Assembly: GCA_002409995.1 (NCBI GenBank)
Contig: DHOR01000010.1
Location: 58,695 to 122,694, forward strand
Reading direction: 5' to 3'
DNA length: 64,000 nt
Source: Hungatella sp. UBA5385
GTDB lineage: Bacteria; Bacillota; Clostridia; Lachnospirales; Lachnospiraceae
Notes under the pieces: generated by a model
Told to the model about the DNA's origin: nothing
Seen by the model: only the letters and a program-made list of their open reading frames with translations
The model's database searches: none
Made by a program: the position numbers and the translations under genes
Shown: piece by piece, positions 52,927-62,190 of the stretch
Position numbering within the stretch: position 1 is the first letter of the stretch
Layout of the letters: every line of letters starts with the position of its first letter

Positions 52927-55566
52927 ATGAATGTATCCAACCGTAAATGCGTTCGCCGCTTAAGTATCCGAAGCATGTGGGCAGCAAAGAGCCGTAATCT
53001 GATTGCAGTTGTGGCGATTGCCCTGACTACAATCCTTTTTACCACACTGTTCACCATTGCCCTTTCCTTCAATCATGCCTTCCAACAGGCTAATTTCCGG
53101 CAGGCCGGCAGCTATGCCCATGGCTCCTTTAAATACCTTACTATGGAACAGGTGGAGGAACTTCGGAGCGACCCACTGATCAGAGAATACAGCCTGCGCC
53201 GCATTGTGGGTATGCCCCATGACGTCCCATTTAACAAGACTCATGTAGAGTTGGGATATAGCGATGCCAATAATGCCAAATGGGCATTCATTGATCCCGT
53301 GGAGGGGCACCTGCCAGCAGAGGGTACCAATGAAGCAGCCATCGATACCCGGGTGCTTTCTCTGCTGGGAATCCAGCCTGTACTGGGTACTGAGTTTACC
53401 TTAACCTTCCAGGTGGATGGGGAGGAGACCACTGAGACCTTTACGCTGTGTGGCTGGTGGGAGTATGACAGCGCAATCCCAGCCAGTAATGTACTGCTTC
53501 CCATAAGCCGTACAGAGAGTATTTTTGATAAGCTGGGAACAAAGGGCGAGGACGGCATGACAGGCTTTTGGACTATGGATGTGATGTTCCGGAATGCCAT
53601 AAACATTGAACGAGATGTAAACACAGTACTTGAAAATCATGGTTTTCAGAATGAAGACAGCTATATGGATAACTATATTTCCACAGGTGTTAACTGGGGT
53701 TATACAGGGGCGCAGCTCTCTGGCAGCGCTGATCCTATAACCGTCATAGCCATAGCAGCCCTTCTGATGATCATTGTGTTCACCGGCTATCTCATCATCT
53801 ACAATGTGTTTCAGATATCAGTGTCAGGCGACATCCGGTTTTACGGACTGTTGAAAACCATAGGCGTGACAGGCCGCCAGCTTAAACGGATAATCCGTAT
53901 CCAGGCGATGTCCCTGTCTGTGCTGGGCATTCCCCTTGGCCTGCTGGCAGGTTATTTGATTGGGGTACAGCTTACGCCGGTAGTGCTGTCCCGGCTCGAT
54001 GGCGTTGTTGTGGATGCCATATCGGCAAGTCCCTTTATATTTTTATTCTCAGCATTCTTTTCCCTTGTTACAGTGCTGATCTCCTGCCGCAAGCCCGGCC
54101 GTATGGCTGCCAGGGTATCGCCGGTGGAAGCAGTGTGCTACACAGAGGGCAGCAGCGGTAAAAAAACCCTGCGCAAAGGACAAAAGGGTGCTTCTCTTCC
54201 TACAATGGCCAGAGCAAACTTAAGCCGTAACCGCCGGAAAACCAATGTTACCATCATATCCCTGTCGCTGGCTGTGGTGCTGCTGAATTTGACTGTAACC
54301 TTCACAAACGGCTTTGATATGGATAAATACCTCCGACGAATGGCATCTGATTTCGTTGTGGCGGATGCCGGGTACTTTCAGGTAAGCAGCGGCTGGAGCG
54401 ACATGTCTGTTGGTGAGGAGGTGATTGAAAGTATCAATGAACAGGGAGGAATCACTGCAGCCGGGCGCACCTACGGGCTGACTTCGTTTGTACAGGAATT
54501 TGTTCCTGAGGAATATTTCCGGACTAAGTACAGTAGATGGTATTCGCCTGAAGAACTTGACATTGTGGTGGAAGATCATGAAAAGCTGGAAGACCGTCTG
54601 GCAGACGATGCACAGCTTTATGGCATGGAACGGTTTGCACTTGATAAGCTGGGGGTAGTGGAGGGGGACATTTCTAAGCTGCATGAACCTGGTGGGCGAT
54701 ATGTGGCCGCTGTCTATCGTCTTGACGATTATAACAACCCGGAATTGGATAGTCACTGGGCGCAGGTGGGTGAGACCATAACCATGCGATATGTGGATGA
54801 GTTGGAATATTATGACCCAAACACAGGAGAGGTCAGCAGGGACGGCGTTTCTGAAGATATACCCTGGGCCCTGCGCGCCAGGAAATATCATGATGTGGAT
54901 TACCAGGTCGCTGCACTTGTCACGATTCCTCTGGCTCTCAACTATCGGTATTACGTCAATTATGAATTTGTTTTAAATGATCAGACCTTTGTTCAGGATA
55001 CAGGAACAGATTCGGTGATGTACTATGCTTTTGATACCACAGATGAGACTAATAGGGATATGGAAACATTTTTACGCGATTATACTGAAAATATCCAGCC
55101 CGGGTACGACTACGAGAGCAAGGAAACTTATGCTGCAGAGTTTGAATCGATACGGGGTATGTTTACCATACTGGGCGGGGTGCTGTGTTTCATCATCAGT
55201 TTGATTGGGGTGCTGAACTTTCTCAATGCGATCCTCACCGGTATCCTCACCCGCCGCAGGGAATTTGCAGTACTTCAATCTATCGGTATGACAGGGCGTC
55301 AGCTAAAGTCTATGCTGATTTGGGAGGGTATTTACTACACCCTTGGCTCAGTGGTTGTATCCCTGCTGTTGTGTCTTGCCACTGCGCCGCTGCTCAGTTC
55401 AGCACTGGGTAATATCTTCTGGTTCTTCACCTATCGGTTCACGATTATGCCGGTGCTGCTGGTGATACCTGTATTTGCCCTGTTAGGTGTGCTGCTGCCT
55501 TTGGTTAGTTATCATTTTGTAGCAAAACGCTCCATTGTAGAACGTTTGCGTGAAGCAGAGAACTAA
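52927..55566 (+). CDS. FtsX-like ABC exporter permease with large extracellular domain
   Basis: An 879-aa protein. It has an N-terminal membrane segment, an extracellular region, a first FtsX domain (IIVFTGYLIIYNVFQISVSGDIRFYGLLKTIGVTGRQL), a second membrane/extracellular region (~450-720) and a second FtsX domain (LNAILTGILTRRREFAVLQSIGMTGRQLKSML). The tandem FtsX layout fits peptide-sensing/exporting systems controlled by the adjacent two-component pair. The base composition of this stretch is visibly richer in GC than the flanks. Confidence 0.9.
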   Translation: MNVSNRKCVRRLSIRSMWAAKSRNLIAVVAIALTTILFTTLFTIALSFNHAFQQANFRQAGSYAHGSFKYLTMEQVEELRSDPLIREYSLRRIVGMPHDVPFNKTHVELGYSDANNAKWAFIDPVEGHLPAEGTNEAAIDTRVLSLLGIQPVLGTEFTLTFQVDGEETTETFTLCGWWEYDSAIPASNVLLPISRTESIFDKLGTKGEDGMTGFWTMDVMFRNAINIERDVNTVLENHGFQNEDSYMDNYISTGVNWGYTGAQLSGSADPITVIAIAALLMIIVFTGYLIIYNVFQISVSGDIRFYGLLKTIGVTGRQLKRIIRIQAMSLSVLGIPLGLLAGYLIGVQLTPVVLSRLDGVVVDAISASPFIFLFSAFFSLVTVLISCRKPGRMAARVSPVEAVCYTEGSSGKKTLRKGQKGASLPTMARANLSRNRRKTNVTIISLSLAVVLLNLTVTFTNGFDMDKYLRRMASDFVVADAGYFQVSSGWSDMSVGEEVIESINEQGGITAAGRTYGLTSFVQEFVPEEYFRTKYSRWYSPEELDIVVEDHEKLEDRLADDAQLYGMERFALDKLGVVEGDISKLHEPGGRYVAAVYRLDDYNNPELDSHWAQVGETITMRYVDELEYYDPNTGEVSRDGVSEDIPWALRARKYHDVDYQVAALVTIPLALNYRYYVNYEFVLNDQTFVQDTGTDSVMYYAFDTTDETNRDMETFLRDYTENIQPGYDYESKETYAAEFESIRGMFTILGGVLCFIISLIGVLNFLNAILTGILTRRREFAVLQSIGMTGRQLKSMLIWEGIYYTLGSVVVSLLLCLATAPLLSSALGNIFWFFTYRFTIMPVLLVIPVFALLGVLLPLVSYHFVAKRSIVERLREAEN

Positions 55567-55631
55567 GTTGGGCGGTCAGCAGAAGCGGGCTGCTATCGCC
55601 TGCAGGTTGATTACCAGGCCGGGATAATATT

Positions 55632-55664
55632 AAAAAAAGCAGATCAAATCAGGTCTGCTTTTTT
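55632..55664 (+). terminator. Terminator of the exporter operon
   Basis: AAAAAGCAGATC pairs with GGTCTGCTTTTT (one G-U) and runs into T residues. Confidence 0.85.
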
Positions 55665-55702
55665 CTATGTAAGTCAAGAGATCATTTTACTCCCGCCATA
55701 AT

Positions 55703-56023
55703 TTACATAAGAGTTAGAATACGTTCGTCAATTCTCTGCACCACGCCATGAGTATAAGCAGCGAAATATTTCAGCCAGAATCCATAAGCAGTAGGATTGA
55801 TGCTTTCAAAGTCCACACCAAGCTGGGTATAGCCTTTGGCTTTCAGTATAGATATGATTCATATAAAAGGGCTTTCACGGTCATGGTAATTCAGTGCAAG
55901 TACAAGCGGATAAACAGAATGGTATCCATACAGCGTAATCCAAAACCGTAATGGTAAAACTGTCGCTGTAATTCGTCATCATGTGCATATAAGCAGATTC
56001 CATCGAATGCTGCTACACCTGCC
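55703..56023 (-). pseudogene. Decayed GNAT-family acetyltransferase gene
   Basis: On the - strand one frame reads GVAAFDGICLYAHDDELQRQ-FYHYGFGLRCMDTI, like the acetyl-CoA-binding part of a GNAT protein. After stops and a frame change it continues as KAKGYTQLGVDFESINPTAYG, then FWLKYFAAYTHGVVQRIDERI. No intact start or full frame exists. A stretch of ~140 nt on either side holds nothing I recognise. Confidence 0.65.
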
Positions 56024-56164
56024 TCTTTTTACAAAAATTTTGTTGTGTGTTAATCTGTATCAATATTACGCTTCTTTTGCTTGTTATGCTTTCATCATGC
56101 GTAGCATAGATACTCAGGTATTTTGCAGTCTTTAAAGCGTATGTAATAAACACCTAAACAATTA

Positions 56165-56869
56165 TTATTTAACTGTTAGTGTGAAGTTATATTTTACTTC
56201 TTTATTGGTTTCATTTAAAATTGTTATATTATGCTTTCCTGTACGAGTTGCAGGAAAGGTTGCAGAAAGTCCGTTGGGAGTAATAGGTACAAAACTAAAT
56301 TCGGTGAAGCCACTATTAGTTTCTAAAACTACTCTCAAAATAGATTCATCTTCTTCCATTGATTCGCCAGAAGTATATTCCAAAGCATTTATTTCAAATG
56401 TTAATTGCTCGTCTATATTTGCTGTGAAAGCTTCGCCAGACTGATACTGGGCTACACCAATAATCCCCTCATAAGTATAGGTGTTTTTATTTTGTATAGT
56501 TTTTGCGACACCGCCGGAGTTAAAATGTTCCGGAAGTTCATAGTTGCTGGATATAGACGACGAATTAGATTTGTCATTATCTTGTTTAGGAGAAATTAAT
56601 TTTATCATGTTTGTTTTACTTTCAAATTCTACATTGTATCCAAGGTATTCCAATAACTCTCTAGCTGGCATATATAAGCTTGCATCTTTTTCGCCATTTT
56701 TTTGAATTGAGACTAATGAATTACCAAGGGGAACTAAAACTCCATTAAGCGTTACCCCTGTATTACTAAAAGCAGCATGTTTGATTCCGCCTGCTGCAAA
56801 TACAGATGTAATTCCCACGGAACCGATAACTATTCCTAAAACTATGTTTTTTATTCTAAAATTTTTCAT
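56165..56869 (-). CDS. Exported protein with copper-amine-oxidase-N-like (stalk) domain
   Basis: A 234-aa protein. A signal peptide ends near SVFAAGG. Residues ~30-85 (VTLNGVLVPL, YMPARELLEYLGYNVEF) match the copper-amine-oxidase N-terminal repeat, which is common in exported clostridial proteins and likely binds the cell wall. The C-terminal ~130 residues are beta-rich and unassigned. GGAGG supports the ATG at 56869; the longer in-frame start at 56887 is less likely. Confidence 0.78.
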   Translation of the reverse strand: MKNFRIKNIVLGIVIGSVGITSVFAAGGIKHAAFSNTGVTLNGVLVPLGNSLVSIQKNGEKDASLYMPARELLEYLGYNVEFESKTNMIKLISPKQDNDKSNSSSISSNYELPEHFNSGGVAKTIQNKNTYTYEGIIGVAQYQSGEAFTANIDEQLTFEINALEYTSGESMEEDESILRVVLETNSGFTEFSFVPITPNGLSATFPATRTGKHNITILNETNKEVKYNFTLTVK

Positions 56870-57078
56870 ATATAGACCTCCAAACATATAGAATTTGACT
56901 GTTATATTATTTTCATAAAAAAATGTAATTTATTAATTTATACGATGCCTTATAATTTTCTGTTATAGATTAATTGCTATCACAGTAGTCATTTGGTGTC
57001 AATCTTAAAACACTTAAGTTTCCTCTGATTTATCAACAAAGCCTTGAATCTACTAAATAGTAATAGCCTCAATAGTAC

Positions 57079-57240
57079 CTTAGTGATATAGTTAGTACAG
57101 ATGACTTTTTCTGGGAGCAGACAGACCCTCCGTTTACAACCAAAAGGGATTTTATTGAGTGGGCTTCTCAGTATGACACTGGAGGTTTAGATATTCGCAG
57201 TTTTGCCCATCATAAAGCCTGGTCAGAACAAATGTATTAA
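57079..57240 (+). pseudogene. Fragment of a P-loop kinase-like gene
   Basis: The frame ending at TAA (57238-57240) reads SDIVSTDDFFWEQTDPPFTTKRD and then EWASQYDTGGLDIRSFAHHK, as in small adenylate/shikimate-kinase-like proteins. The P-loop end is absent, and the middle (between TTKRD and EWASQY) appears deleted. Confidence 0.55.
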
Positions 57241-57289
57241 CTATTTGGAAATGGTCTGCACAACCAACCTAAACAAGCTGTCCTTAATT

Positions 57290-57420
57290 ATGCGTCAGAT
57301 GCGCGTCTATGCGAAAAAGGAAGACTTGAAGCCCTCTTTGTGCTATTACAAGCGGTAGGGCAAGAGAAAAAACAATGGGACGCCTCTCCGCTTCAGCAAG
57401 AGCGGAGCCCCAGAAATTGA
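57290..57420 (+). other. Second copy of the leader motif, with a possible 22-aa small ORF before it
   Basis: ATG at 57290 opens a 22-codon frame ending at TAG 57356-57358 (MRQMRVYAKKEDLKPSLCYY plus KR). Directly after it comes the motif shared with 47123-47158 (57358-57392), followed by the hairpin CTCCGCT/AGCGGAG. No intact gene follows within 130 nt. It looks like an orphaned leader from a mobile or resistance cassette. Confidence 0.4.
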
Positions 57421-57553
57421 AAAGTCATACAGCACTCATTTTGTAGATTCTAAAAGAATCAATGAGTTAAAAACGGACAGGGAAAAACAAGCGGAATACC
57501 ACAATATTTCCATGGGGCAGTCATAATGGCTGCCTTTTTCTTTTTTACAACTT

Positions 57554-58852
57554 CTATAAGTTTCCCATGGTTTCCACAGCCCAAAGCGGCAAATTCAACA
57601 ACCAATCTTCTCGCTTATAGTCCATCATAGACGTACGTATTGCTGTTTTTGGGTTATATTTCTCACAGAACGTTTTAAGGCTTTTTGCCTTAAGATTTAT
57701 TTCAGCCTTGACCTCAATAGGAACTATTTCTTTCCCTGTATCAATCAGAAAATCTACCTCTGCGTTGCCTCTGTCGTTGGTCCAGTAGTAAGTCTCTATG
57801 CCTTTGAGGGTTTTAAGCTGCTGTAATACATATTGCTCAGTCAGTGCACCCTTGAACTCCTTGAAAAGCTTGTTTCCATCTAGCAGAACCGATTGGTTGA
57901 GCCGTACCATACAGCCAAGCAAGCCCACATCCAACAGAAAAAGTTTAAAAGCTTTCATATCCTCATAGGCTTTTAAGGGAATGTTAGGAGCAGTAACCCT
58001 ATGCACCTTATGAACAAGCCCGCAATCGGAGAGCCACATAAGAGCCATTTCATAGTCCTTTGCCCGGGCACCATCTTTGATAATACCGTAGATAAACTTC
58101 TTGTTTTCCTTAGTAAGCTGCGCTGGAATGCTGTTCCATAGCATACGAATGCGCGGCACAACCTCGTTGGGAGCGTGCTTGGAGAAATCCTGCTCATATG
58201 CCGCCAGAATGTTACCCTGTATCTCCCGTGCTTCGTTGAAATCACGGTTGTTTACAAAGTTCTGCACCACTTCGGGCATACCGCCGATATAATCGTAATA
58301 CTTGAGAAGGTCAATATAATCCTGCTTAAATGTGGCAGCCATCTCAAAATCACCCTTCTCAAGCAAGTTAACAAACTGGTCTTTACCCATCGCCAGCAAG
58401 AACTCGGTAAAGGACAGAGGGTATAAGTCCATAAACTCCACCTTGCCCACTGGAAAAGATGTGCCTTGATGTAGAGCCACACCTAAAAGCGAACTTGCAC
58501 AGATAATATGATACTGTGGTGCAGTTTCGTTGAAATATTTCAATGAGGTTAGTGCATTAGGAACTTCCTGAATCTCGTCAAAGATAAGCAGAGTGTTTTC
58601 GGCCGCTATTTTATGCCCGATATAAAGTTCAAGCCCTGTAATGATCCGCTCAATACGCATGCCAGAAGAGAAAAGCGTTCTCATCTGCGGATTATTGTCA
58701 AAATTAATATAGATAGTATTTTTATAGGCGGTTTTGCCGAACTCTTTCATGAGCCATGTTTTCCCCACCTGACGCGCCCCTCGGATTATAAAGGGCTTTT
58801 TATTACTTTTTTGCTTCCATTTATTTAGTTGCACGATTGCACTACGATACAT
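57554..58852 (-). CDS. AAA-type ATPase with C-terminal DUF4143 domain
   Basis: A 432-aa protein. Walker A is GARQVGKTW near residue 27, Walker B is LLIFDEIQEVPNAL near 105. The C-terminal ~150 residues form DUF4143, with TYYWTNDRGNAEVDFLIDTG and PIEVKAEINLKAKSL resembling a nuclease-like fold. The family is widespread and functionally undefined. The base composition is richer in GC than the flanks, suggesting acquisition. Confidence 0.88.
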   Translation of the reverse strand: MYRSAIVQLNKWKQKSNKKPFIIRGARQVGKTWLMKEFGKTAYKNTIYINFDNNPQMRTLFSSGMRIERIITGLELYIGHKIAAENTLLIFDEIQEVPNALTSLKYFNETAPQYHIICASSLLGVALHQGTSFPVGKVEFMDLYPLSFTEFLLAMGKDQFVNLLEKGDFEMAATFKQDYIDLLKYYDYIGGMPEVVQNFVNNRDFNEAREIQGNILAAYEQDFSKHAPNEVVPRIRMLWNSIPAQLTKENKKFIYGIIKDGARAKDYEMALMWLSDCGLVHKVHRVTAPNIPLKAYEDMKAFKLFLLDVGLLGCMVRLNQSVLLDGNKLFKEFKGALTEQYVLQQLKTLKGIETYYWTNDRGNAEVDFLIDTGKEIVPIEVKAEINLKAKSLKTFCEKYNPKTAIRTSMMDYKREDWLLNLPLWAVETMGNL

Positions 58853-59154
58853 AGGGCATCACCTCCGCATGGCTGATTTAACTTGATTTTAATCGGCTTA
58901 TAGATGCATTATAACATCGATATACATTTACAACGATAAATGATTATTATTAAACGATTTTTACGGCGAATATATTTAGTAGTTCCTTTGTCAGAATTAG
59001 GAGTTATAGATGATATTAACAAGAACTGTGTATTTGGAACTCAGGCAGCGGCTTTATTGTGATAAAATCAAAACAAAGAAAGAGCTGAACCCCTTGATAC
59101 AAAATAGGTTTCAGCTCTCTAAATTCTGTTTAGACCTGGTGATCTTCTGTTTCT
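58853..59154. terminator. Intergenic stretch; terminator of the gene at 59155-59664
   Basis: AGAGCTGAACC (59081-59091) pairs with GGTTTCAGCTCT (59107-59118), and on the - strand it is followed by TTCTTTGTTTTG. I see no gene in the remaining bases. Confidence 0.65.
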
Positions 59155-59664
59155 CTAAACCAAGTAGGCGCAAATATCCAAAATCACATTTCCCTTTTCG
59201 TCAGGTGACGTAAAGCGGGGGCAATTATATCGTTCAAAAAACCAACCTTTTTCAGCAAACTTCCAACCTTTTTCATTAAACGCTGCCATAGATAAGTCAG
59301 AAGCCTCCATACTATACAACTCGCCGCTATCATCGTTGCCATAAAGCCAGCAAACCCCAACTTCTCCAGCAGGAATCTCCACCGACATAAAACCATGGGG
59401 AACCTCGGCACCAGGTGAGAGGAAAGCACCAATCCAATATTCAAAATCACCATCACCGCCAGCCATGCGCATTGCCCCTATTAAATCATCACTAACTTCG
59501 GGGATACCGATACACTGCTTAAGAATATCAGACCAACCCTCCTGAAAACATTGCTGCCAATAACGCCCAAATGTACCAGATTCATCGCGGTCTTTATTGG
59601 TGTAACATTTACCGACTAATTTCACACCAGGTAAATTTTCCTTATATACTTTAACAATTTCCAT
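59155..59664 (-). CDS. Stand-alone GyrI-like effector-binding protein
   Basis: A 169-aa protein (LPGVKLVGKCYTNKDRDESG, YWIGAFLSPGAEVPHGF, WFFERYNCPRFTSPDEKGNV) with the fold pattern of AraC-associated effector domains and no DNA-binding part. It may bind and buffer a toxic small molecule. Confidence 0.82.
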   Translation of the reverse strand: MEIVKVYKENLPGVKLVGKCYTNKDRDESGTFGRYWQQCFQEGWSDILKQCIGIPEVSDDLIGAMRMAGGDGDFEYWIGAFLSPGAEVPHGFMSVEIPAGEVGVCWLYGNDDSGELYSMEASDLSMAAFNEKGWKFAEKGWFFERYNCPRFTSPDEKGNVILDICAYLV

Positions 59665-59707
59665 AATTACCTCCTATTATCTCCTCGCCTATTTTCACTG
59701 GTAACTT

Positions 59708-61288
59708 TTAATTTTCAGTTTGATCTTTATATGTTTTTGCAATACGAAATTCCTTGATCATCTCATCTGAAGGACCTTTGCCTGCCAGTGATACAGCTAC
59801 AATAAGGATACAAGATATTAAAAAGGCTGGCAGCAGTTCATAAATACCAAATACACCACCTAGAGGTCTGAGCAGCAGTTTCCATACAAAGACCATGATT
59901 CCACCGGAAAGCATACCGGCAACGGCTCCCATATGAGTGGTCCGTTCCCAAAACAATGAAAACAACATGACCGGTCCAAAGGTAGCCCCAAAACCAGCCC
60001 ATGCAAAAGACACAATTGTAAAAATAATGCTTTTCTCATCCCAAGCAATTACGATCCCTGCCAAAGTAATTAACAACAATACAATATGAGAAACCCTCAT
60101 AATCTGTTTATCAGTTGCCTCTTTTTTTAGAATTCCGCCATAAATATTTTTAGATACAGCTGAAGCGGCAATAAGCAAATATGAATCTGACGAACTAATA
60201 GTAGCCGCCAGAATACCGGCCATGACAACACCTGCTAAAAGCGGAGGAAGAAGCTTTTGAGATAAAACAACAAAGACATTTTCAGCGCTGCTGACTGAAA
60301 TGAGAGCACTGTCGGCGGGAGCTAATGAGCGCCCCAGTATCCCAATAAAAACTGAGGTAAATAACGAAATAATGCACCATGTGATGGCTATTCGACGAGA
60401 TTTTGGCAATTCATCTACCTTCCGAATGGCCATAAAACGAAGCAAAACCTGAGGCATCCCAAAATATCCAAGTCCCCATGAAAGGGTTGATAATATGGTC
60501 AGAAAACCATATGCTGCTGGCTGTCCAAATAAAGGCGTTCCGTTGGTAATTTGCTGCATACCGTTTGTATCCACCATGGGAGTCGCTGTTTGGATCAATG
60601 AAAAAAACCCGGGTATATCTTTAGCATTTTCCAGCACGGTACCAAAACCGCCAGCGGCGCTGACCCCTAAAACCAATATGCTGATCAATGCCAATATCAT
60701 GACAATGGCTTGCATAAAATCAGATACACTTTCTGCCAAAAAGCCACCCAATGCTGTATAAAAAATAACAAAAATTGCACCTGCAATCATCATGGAGTGA
60801 TAGGAAAATTTAAATAATGTGCTGAATAATTTTCCACAAGTTACAAAACAACTGGCTGCATAAACTGTAAAGAAAATTAAAATGAATACTGCTGAAATAC
60901 CCAGAAGGATTTTTCGTTTTTCATGAAAACGGTTGCTGAAAAAATCTGGTACGGTTATTGCATTTCCGGCTACAGTAGAATATTGCCGCAACCGTTTAGC
61001 AACGATCAACCAATTGAGATAAGTTCCAATTCCCAGACCAATGGCTGTCCATGCGGCATCTGCTGCTCCACACCAATAAGCCACTCCCGGTAATCCCATG
61101 AGAAGCCATCCGCTCATATCAGAAGCTTCAGCGCTCATTGCCGCCACCCACGGACCTAGTGAACGACCACCTAAAAAAAAGTTATCACTGCTTTGTTGGG
61201 CCTGCTTTGCATAATATAGTCCGATGCCAATGACAATGAGCATATAACTGGACATTGCAATGAAAATCTTAAATGCATTAGTTCCCAT
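59708..61288 (-). CDS. putP: Sodium/proline symporter (SSS family)
   Basis: A 526-aa protein with about 13 membrane segments. Family blocks: FFLGGRSLGPWVAAMSAEASDMSGWLLMGLPG and LSWGLGYFGMPQVLLRFMAI, and GVVMAGILAATISSSDSYLL. It imports proline with sodium. Confidence 0.92.
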   Translation of the reverse strand: MGTNAFKIFIAMSSYMLIVIGIGLYYAKQAQQSSDNFFLGGRSLGPWVAAMSAEASDMSGWLLMGLPGVAYWCGAADAAWTAIGLGIGTYLNWLIVAKRLRQYSTVAGNAITVPDFFSNRFHEKRKILLGISAVFILIFFTVYAASCFVTCGKLFSTLFKFSYHSMMIAGAIFVIFYTALGGFLAESVSDFMQAIVMILALISILVLGVSAAGGFGTVLENAKDIPGFFSLIQTATPMVDTNGMQQITNGTPLFGQPAAYGFLTILSTLSWGLGYFGMPQVLLRFMAIRKVDELPKSRRIAITWCIISLFTSVFIGILGRSLAPADSALISVSSAENVFVVLSQKLLPPLLAGVVMAGILAATISSSDSYLLIAASAVSKNIYGGILKKEATDKQIMRVSHIVLLLITLAGIVIAWDEKSIIFTIVSFAWAGFGATFGPVMLFSLFWERTTHMGAVAGMLSGGIMVFVWKLLLRPLGGVFGIYELLPAFLISCILIVAVSLAGKGPSDEMIKEFRIAKTYKDQTEN

Positions 61289-61399
61289 AGATTGTTTCCC
61301 CCTTTTATCTCTAAATTGACCTATGGAAAGATTTTAGCATAACAGTTAAGTCTCTGTCAAAATGTTCCTGGATTAAATACAATTTGTTCTGAGACAAAT

Positions 61400-61510
61400 G
61401 CCCTGAAGGTTGCCATGATACAGAAAGCGAATCCGATCAAAGAAAAAGTACATTTCAGCTATTATCGTCTAGCAAAAGAAATTGCCTCCATATCCACGTT
61501 ACTGTCCTAG
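61400..61510 (+). pseudogene. C-terminal coding remnant, family unknown
   Basis: An open frame of 37 codons ending at TAG 61508-61510 reads ALKVAMIQKANPIKEKVHFS then YYRLAKEIASISTLLS. It looks like protein sequence but has no start. It ends next to another gene fragment. Confidence 0.35.
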
Positions 61511-61936
61511 CTACGATTTTGCTAATTTCGGCGCGATTTCCTCTAACAATATACGGTCAAATTCTGTCTTGCTACTAAGAAAGGGCATATGGTCTGCATC
61601 TGGAATTGAATAAATATGTTTATCTGGCGCCACTATTTCATCAAAAAAAGATTTTGCCAAAAGATAAGGGCTGTTATAATCATTTGCCCCCATTATGTAG
61701 TATACCGGAACTTGATAATCAGTTCCGTAATTTCTCATGTCAGCTTCATTCATTAAAAACCGCACTATGCCACCTTGATCATTAAACACATTAAACTGGT
61801 TGAATATGAATGAATTTTTTAGCTCGTTAAATGAATAATACGGAGTTGCCAGTATGCGGATCACATCGCCAAAATCCATATCTACAGAAAGTCCGTACTT
61901 GCTTTGATATGTTCTTACCGTCATCATATCCGCCAT
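61511..61936 (-). pseudogene. Truncated alpha/beta hydrolase gene
   Basis: The 141-residue frame matches the C-terminal half of proline-iminopeptidase-like alpha/beta hydrolases: PVYYIMGANDYNSP carries the catalytic Asp region and PDADHMPFL the catalytic His. The N-terminal half with the nucleophile Ser is missing, so it cannot be active alone. Just upstream on the - strand (61940-61990) an unrelated-looking frame (RYLTGEEIASAIGIRAKLYG) suggests a recombination junction. Confidence 0.65.
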
Positions 61937-62063
61937 ATAGTTTGGCCCGTATTCCGATGGCGGATGCTATTTCTTCTCCTGTCAAGTAGCGCTGATGTGC
62001 ATCTGGCTCAATACGAAGCAGACGAAGAGGTTTGTTTAAAGGTCAACAAAGACAAAGGACAGA

Positions 62064-62187
62064 AAAACGCCCTTAGCCGTGTTACCCACAGCTAAGGGCG
62101 TTTTAATATGGATTGTTATATCTAAAAGCCTTTTTCTCTTATGCTCTTACCCACAAACCAGTGGATAACAAGAATAATCGCTCTTGC
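62064..62187. repeat. Copy 1 of a ~125-bp direct repeat, with terminator hairpin
   Basis: It begins with a perfect 14-bp stem (AAAACGCCCTTAGC at 62064-62077 with 62091-62104) followed by T residues. It continues with conserved stretches such as TACCCACAAACCA and GAATAATCGCTCTT. It matches 62980-63103 in the same orientation with scattered differences. Confidence 0.8.
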
Positions 62188-62190
62188 ATC

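Noticed and set aside
55748..55951. 67-codon + strand frame after the exporter operon
   Set aside because: It is antisense to the decayed GNAT gene and has no ribosome binding site or recognisable motif.
57145..57160. ATTGAGTGGG in the kinase fragment, identical to 10 nt of the guaA 3' end
   Set aside because: It considered as a second attachment site, but it falls in a protein-coding context (IEW) that explains it and is too short to support a site.
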